DNA of 64,000 nt from the NCBI GenBank assembly GCA_036751905.1, contig DAIOTP010000002.1, forward strand, positions 8,383 to 72,382, read 5' to 3'. This DNA comes from T3Sed10-241 sp036751905 (lineage in GTDB: Bacteria; Bacteroidota; Bacteroidia; Flavobacteriales_D; Cryomorphaceae). Below, one piece after another: positions 60,000 to 64,000 of the stretch; position 1 is the first letter of the stretch; the number at the start of each line of letters is the position of its first letter. The notes beneath the pieces were generated by a model. That model was not told the DNA's origin. It made no database searches and saw nothing but the letters and a program-made list of their open reading frames with translations. The position numbers and the translations under genes were made by a program.

Positions 60000-62156
60000 A
60001 TGAAGAGAATGATGTCCCAGTCAGGCATGGCAATAAAACCAACAATTTTTTTAACCTTCTTTCTTGCGGTTACCACTGTTCAGGCATCACCAGATTCTTT
60101 ATACGTTTGGTTAAGGTCTGCACATCAGATGCACGAAGCCGACCGCAGTCAGGAAGCACTACGGTTGTTGCGCAAAGTGGAGCCCTATATGTCTTCGATG
60201 GGAGATGACAGTTTATTATATACCTATCATTTTCTTTCGGGTTCATCTTTGTTTCAATTGGATCAGCTCCAAAAGGCAGCCGACCATGCCTTGAGGGCAG
60301 TGGCGATCGCCAACCAATTGAAGGGAAGCCATAAGAAACTGGAAGCAAACGCTTCTTTGGCCAATATTTATACCAAGATGGGGCTGTATAGTGATGCTTT
60401 ACATAGCCAAAGGCAGGCCATGAAGTATGTAGACGAAGGAGATAGTACTTCTTACTACAGCTTGCTTAATAACATTGCTCTAAGTTATGAAAGCATTGGC
60501 GTTTATGATTCGGCGCTCTATGCCTTAATGCGGTCCAAGGAATACTTCTCGCGCATTGGTGACATTCAGAAACTGGCCATTCTCGAAGCAAACATTGGCG
60601 ACATCTACAGAGGGATCATTGGAGAATTTGATCTGGCCCAAAAGCACTACTTAAAAGCCATAGCGTTAAACAAATCAACCAACAGCACACAGGCCCTTTC
60701 AAGAGACTATTACAATTATGGCTTGCTGTTTGAAAACCATCAAATGCCCGATAGTGCGGCGCATTATTACAATAAGTCGCTTAAAAATAGAGAGAAATAT
60801 GGGGACCATAGCGGTATGGCTCAGATTTATTACGCGCTCGGAAAAATAGAAGTAGGGCAAGAAAATTATCAGGAAGGCATTGAGTACTTTGCCAAGGCCA
60901 TAAAAATAAGCGAAAAAGAAGGAATTGTTCCTGGAATTTACCACGTTACCATGGCATTGGGGCATACTTATACATTGCTTAATGAATACAAAAGGGCATT
61001 CGACAATTATCAGAAAGCCTTGGCTTTGGCCGAAATGATGGAGTGGGACGAGAACAGACGAGATACCTATTTTGAATTGTACAGCCTTCACCGCAAATTC
61101 CAAAGATGGGAAGATGCCTTATTGGTACTCGAACAGTACAACGCCCTCACCGATACGCTTGAAAACCGCAAGAGTGCCAATGATCTTGCCCGCTTACGCA
61201 CGCAGTATGAAACGCAATTGGCCAAAGCTGAAAATGAAGCGCTGCTTTCGGAGGCCAATGCGGCTTCAGAACAAGTTAAATTGCAACGTTATCTGCTCTT
61301 TGCACTTCTCATTGGTTTCCTTGCGCTATGTGTGGCAGGGGTAGGTCTTGTCAGGGCCTTACGGCAAAGAAACAAAGCCCTGTTGCAGAAAAATGAACTG
61401 AACGATCAGCTCAATAGTCAGCTTAATTTGCTCAAGGTGCAGGAGGCAAAATTGAAAGAGGCCAATGAGTTCAAGAACAAGGTTATTTCTGTTATTGGGC
61501 ATGATTTGCGTACCCCCCTCAACGGCATACTGGGTATCCTTGAATTGTCAAGGGGGAATATGGTAGAGGCGGGAATTCCTCTCGAGCTGTTCGATCGCTT
61601 GCAATTGGAAGCCAACATGAACCTCAAAACCCTACAAAACCTGATTCTTTGGTCACGCGCAGAAGTACAAAGTTTAGAGCCCGACCGTACAAACATTGAT
61701 TGTGCCCAAATCATTGCTGAAATAAAGGGATTGTATGAAGTGGCTTTAAAAGGCAAAAATCTTGAACTGCGTGTCAATAATGCGGATCAGCTCCATGTCG
61801 ATATGAATCAGTTTCGCTCTATCCTTGCCAATTTGCTCAGCAACGCCATCAAGTACAGCAACAATGGCGGGGTGATCACCATATCCTGTACCCAGTTGCC
61901 GCAGGGCTATGAGCTGGTCGTGGAAGATGAGGGAATAGGAGTGAAGCCCGAAGCACTGGAACAACTCCATTCCGGGAAGTCTGTACAAAGCTCAAGAGGA
62001 ACTTCAGGGGAGAAAGGTACCGGGCTTGGCCTCGTACTGGTGAGCGATTTTGCAAAAGCTCATGGTGGCGCACTTGTGCTCGAGGCAAAAGCTCAAGGGG
62101 GAACAAAAGCGGTGGTCACGTTCGCCAAGGTATCTGAAATGGTGGAAAGTGAATGA
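60000..62156 (+). CDS. TPR-containing sensor histidine kinase (HisKA type)
   Basis: A 718-residue protein: signal peptide (about 12-30), six or seven TPR units in the periplasm (about 35-405), one membrane helix near 437-458, coiled coil (465-495), then a classic HisKA domain with phospho-His H501 in ISVIGHDLRTPLNGILG. The ATPase domain has N-box LANLLSNAIKYS, VEDEGIGV and GEKGTGLGLVL. No receiver is fused and no regulator gene adjoins. A TAACTTTA element (59973-59980), one base off TAnnTTTG, lies 19 bases upstream. ATGA overlap to the next gene. Confidence 0.93.
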   Translation: MKRMMSQSGMAIKPTIFLTFFLAVTTVQASPDSLYVWLRSAHQMHEADRSQEALRLLRKVEPYMSSMGDDSLLYTYHFLSGSSLFQLDQLQKAADHALRAVAIANQLKGSHKKLEANASLANIYTKMGLYSDALHSQRQAMKYVDEGDSTSYYSLLNNIALSYESIGVYDSALYALMRSKEYFSRIGDIQKLAILEANIGDIYRGIIGEFDLAQKHYLKAIALNKSTNSTQALSRDYYNYGLLFENHQMPDSAAHYYNKSLKNREKYGDHSGMAQIYYALGKIEVGQENYQEGIEYFAKAIKISEKEGIVPGIYHVTMALGHTYTLLNEYKRAFDNYQKALALAEMMEWDENRRDTYFELYSLHRKFQRWEDALLVLEQYNALTDTLENRKSANDLARLRTQYETQLAKAENEALLSEANAASEQVKLQRYLLFALLIGFLALCVAGVGLVRALRQRNKALLQKNELNDQLNSQLNLLKVQEAKLKEANEFKNKVISVIGHDLRTPLNGILGILELSRGNMVEAGIPLELFDRLQLEANMNLKTLQNLILWSRAEVQSLEPDRTNIDCAQIIAEIKGLYEVALKGKNLELRVNNADQLHVDMNQFRSILANLLSNAIKYSNNGGVITISCTQLPQGYELVVEDEGIGVKPEALEQLHSGKSVQSSRGTSGEKGTGLGLVLVSDFAKAHGGALVLEAKAQGGTKAVVTFAKVSEMVESE

Positions 62157-63214
62157 TTGGGCCATTGCATGATGGCTTGGAGCTTTTCGAAACTTATGGG
62201 CTCAGCCTGAAGGCCTACCATCACTCCCTGAAGTTCAAGTATCCATTCCGCTTGGCTCATGGCACCCGAACAGCAACCGACCTTGTCATTCTTCATTTGA
62301 GGCATGGAATGGGTGATGCATTTGGAGAGGCTTCTCTACCGCCTTATTTGGGCTACCACCGGGAACAGGTCATCAAGAGTCTTTGTGGCCTTCCGTGGAG
62401 TGAATTGCTCCAAATAGAGCTCGATCCGGCATTGGCATTGCTGCACGGCTTGGCCGCTGGCGAGCCTCCTGTACGTGCAGCTGCCGACATACTGCTGCAC
62501 GATTACCACGCACAAATGCGTAGATCGACGCTTCACGCCTTGTTGAATCTGAGCGCTCCCGTTGGGCTTGCTACCACGTATACCATCGGTTTATGTACAG
62601 ACTCCGAACTTGAAGAAAAATTGGCCGAAGCCGCTTCATTTAAAACAGTTAAACTTAAGTTGGGTGGTCCAGATGATCAGCAAGCCATTGCATCTTTTCG
62701 CAAGCGTTGCACCTTGCCTTTCTGTGTGGATGTAAACCAAGGCTGGCACAATCGGGATGCTGCAGCTTCACTGATGGAAATGCTCATCAAAGCGGGGGTT
62801 CTTTTTGTAGAGCAACCTTTTCCGGTGGGTATGGAAGAGGACGTACTGTGGCTCCGAGAACGCTTCAATGTGCCTATAATTGCTGACGAATCAGTGCAAA
62901 ACAAAACAGATTACAACAGCCTTAATTCGGTATATGATGGCATCAATGTAAAACTCATGAAGGCCGGAGGCATTCAACCCGCAATGGACTTGATGCACAT
63001 TGCCAAAAAGGGCGGCAAAATCGTCGTGCTCGGGGCCATGGCTGAGTCAGCGTGTGCTGTGACTGCTGCTGCCCATTTGGCATCCCTTGCCCATGTGGTC
63101 GATCTGGATGGTCCCCTTTTGAGTACCAATGATCCTTTCTCTGGCATTCGCTACAAGGATGGCTTCATCCGCTTGCCAAGCGATACTGGAATAGGCCTGA
63201 AAATAAGGCTGTAA
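62153..63214 (+). CDS. Enolase-superfamily epimerase (L-Ala-D/L-Glu or dipeptide epimerase-like)
   Basis: A 353-residue muconate-lactonizing-subgroup enzyme. The catalytic residues are in place: K167-x-K169 (VKLKLG), metal ligands D193 (DVNQGW), E220 (EQPF) and D245 (ADES), and the second base K267 (NVKLMKAGG). This pattern fits dipeptide epimerases such as YcjG/YkfB, which recycle peptidoglycan peptides; an o-succinylbenzoate synthase role is less likely since no men genes are near. It is translationally coupled to the histidine kinase. Confidence 0.85.
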   Translation: MIGPLHDGLELFETYGLSLKAYHHSLKFKYPFRLAHGTRTATDLVILHLRHGMGDAFGEASLPPYLGYHREQVIKSLCGLPWSELLQIELDPALALLHGLAAGEPPVRAAADILLHDYHAQMRRSTLHALLNLSAPVGLATTYTIGLCTDSELEEKLAEAASFKTVKLKLGGPDDQQAIASFRKRCTLPFCVDVNQGWHNRDAAASLMEMLIKAGVLFVEQPFPVGMEEDVLWLRERFNVPIIADESVQNKTDYNSLNSVYDGINVKLMKAGGIQPAMDLMHIAKKGGKIVVLGAMAESACAVTAAAHLASLAHVVDLDGPLLSTNDPFSGIRYKDGFIRLPSDTGIGLKIRL

Positions 63215-63289
63215 AGCTACGTCTTGTGCCCCTGTTCCACAGCCAGTTTCAAAAGCAAGCGCATTCCAAAAGTGCGCTATTTGCATCCA

Positions 63290-63967
63290 CTAACCCTGAT
63301 CAAAAAAAACATTCAGGCTTTGTAGAGAACGCAATCCGTTGAGCCTTTCGGTAAATTCGCCACTGCGTTTGGTATTCTTCATAACGAAGTAGTAGGAGTA
63401 CTCCTTGAGGTTTTGGGATGGCTCACCTACGGATTTGATATTGACCAATTTGTACTGCCTGCAGTATTTCCTCAACAGGGAATGTAGTTCTTTTTCAGGA
63501 GCTTCAGCGTCTTTAAAGATAAGTTGAACCAGGTATTCCTTTTTGGACGGGGCCACTTCTTTGAGTAGGTAGGCAATGTAAATTACAGCGCCAATGAACA
63601 AGGTGCCAACCCCCGATATAAGGTGCATGCCTGCCCCACTGGCGAGTCCGGCGGCAAGGGCAAAAAAGATAAACATAATGTCCTGTGTGTCTTTTACAGC
63701 AGTCCTGAACCTAATGATCGACATAGCACCTACGAGACCGAAAGCCCTTGCGAGATTGTTGCCTATAACCATGATTACCAGTGCTGTGATCATGGTGAGC
63801 ATGAGCAAAGAAAGGACATAATTGCCGGCATAGCTTATTCCGGTGTAGGTATTCCGGTACAGTATCCCGATAAAGCCCCCGCATAGCAGCGCTGCCACAA
63901 GGTTGAGCAGTGCCTCCTCAGGGCTCAGTTCGAAATGGAAAAAGCTTTGAAAGCCGGGATTGTCCAT
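63290..63967 (-). CDS. DUF4956 membrane protein
   Basis: A 225-residue protein with four membrane helices (about 20-40, 48-68, 90-110 and 115-135) and a cytoplasmic C-terminal domain (about 140-225). AFGLVGAMSIIRFRTAVKD is the hallmark segment of the DUF4956 family. The family often adjoins VTC-type polyphosphate or CotH-like genes, but neither is visible; the neighbourhood to the right lies outside the window. Function unknown. Confidence 0.85.
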   Translation of the reverse strand: MDNPGFQSFFHFELSPEEALLNLVAALLCGGFIGILYRNTYTGISYAGNYVLSLLMLTMITALVIMVIGNNLARAFGLVGAMSIIRFRTAVKDTQDIMFIFFALAAGLASGAGMHLISGVGTLFIGAVIYIAYLLKEVAPSKKEYLVQLIFKDAEAPEKELHSLLRKYCRQYKLVNIKSVGEPSQNLKEYSYYFVMKNTKRSGEFTERLNGLRSLQSLNVFFDQG

Positions 63968-64000
63968 TTAGAATCCTTTTTTTAAAATAGAAACTGAAAT

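Noticed and set aside
62153..63214. o-Succinylbenzoate synthase (menC)
   Set aside because: The same superfamily, but no menaquinone genes adjoin and the motif set fits dipeptide epimerases better; not excluded.

Overview
The window looks like a scaffold from a Bacteroidota genome, most likely near Flavobacteriales. The evidence is a fused CcoN-CcoO cytochrome oxidase subunit, repeated use of the Bacteroidota promoter element TAnnTTTG just upstream of genes, TPR-type sensor kinases, ECF sigma factors and many SpI/SpII secreted proteins. Two runs of N (100 and 10 bases) show it is a draft or metagenome assembly. I saw no rRNA, tRNA, CRISPR array, transposase or prophage.

Layout: (1) 1-10041, minus strand: a cbb3 oxidase locus, read usp, ccoI, ccoS, ccoNO, ccoQ, ccoP, ccoG, ccoH and a truncated TauE/SafE gene. 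It is interrupted between ccoI and ccoS by a four-helix-bundle (S23-family) gene on the opposite strand, flanked by inverted and then tandem copies of a short CATTCGTCAYTCCA repeat. FNR-like boxes lie upstream of ccoS and of usp. (2) 10324-11085: a Nudix-type transcription regulator, divergent from (3) 11320-21279, a tightly overlapping eleven-gene glycan operon. It encodes glycosyltransferases, a split NDP-heptose-like pathway (SIS isomerase, PfkB kinase, HxGH nucleotidyltransferase, SDR epimerase), a methyltransferase and WecB. (4) 21643-27759: a secreted protein, a NarL-type two-component pair, and long-form urocanate hydratase with a DUF5522 gene. (5) 27972-33174: a second envelope glycan block (GT4, Wzx-like flippase, Wzz-like protein, O-antigen ligase), followed by a SpoIIE phosphatase and lpxD on the other strand. 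(6) 35488-46088: two M1 peptidases, a universal stress protein, citrate synthase, a thioredoxin-like protein, a POT peptide transporter and a DPP-IV-like peptidase, which suggests peptide/protein use. (7) 46261-51189: a candidate small RNA, then an ECF sigma / anti-sigma-like TPR / membrane TPR-CHAT protease operon. (8) 51355-63967: lipoproteins, outer-membrane barrels, type I pullulanase, a CMAH-like metallo-hydrolase, a TPR histidine kinase coupled to a dipeptide-epimerase-like enzyme, and a DUF4956 membrane protein.

Best candidates for something undescribed: the sigma / TPR / periplasmic CHAT protease operon (46639-51189), a possible proteolytic signalling route across the inner membrane; and the repeat-flanked four-helix-bundle cassette in the cbb3 locus (5892-6850), whose repeat supplies the last codons of ccoI. 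All functional calls are from motif reading by eye; no database search was run.
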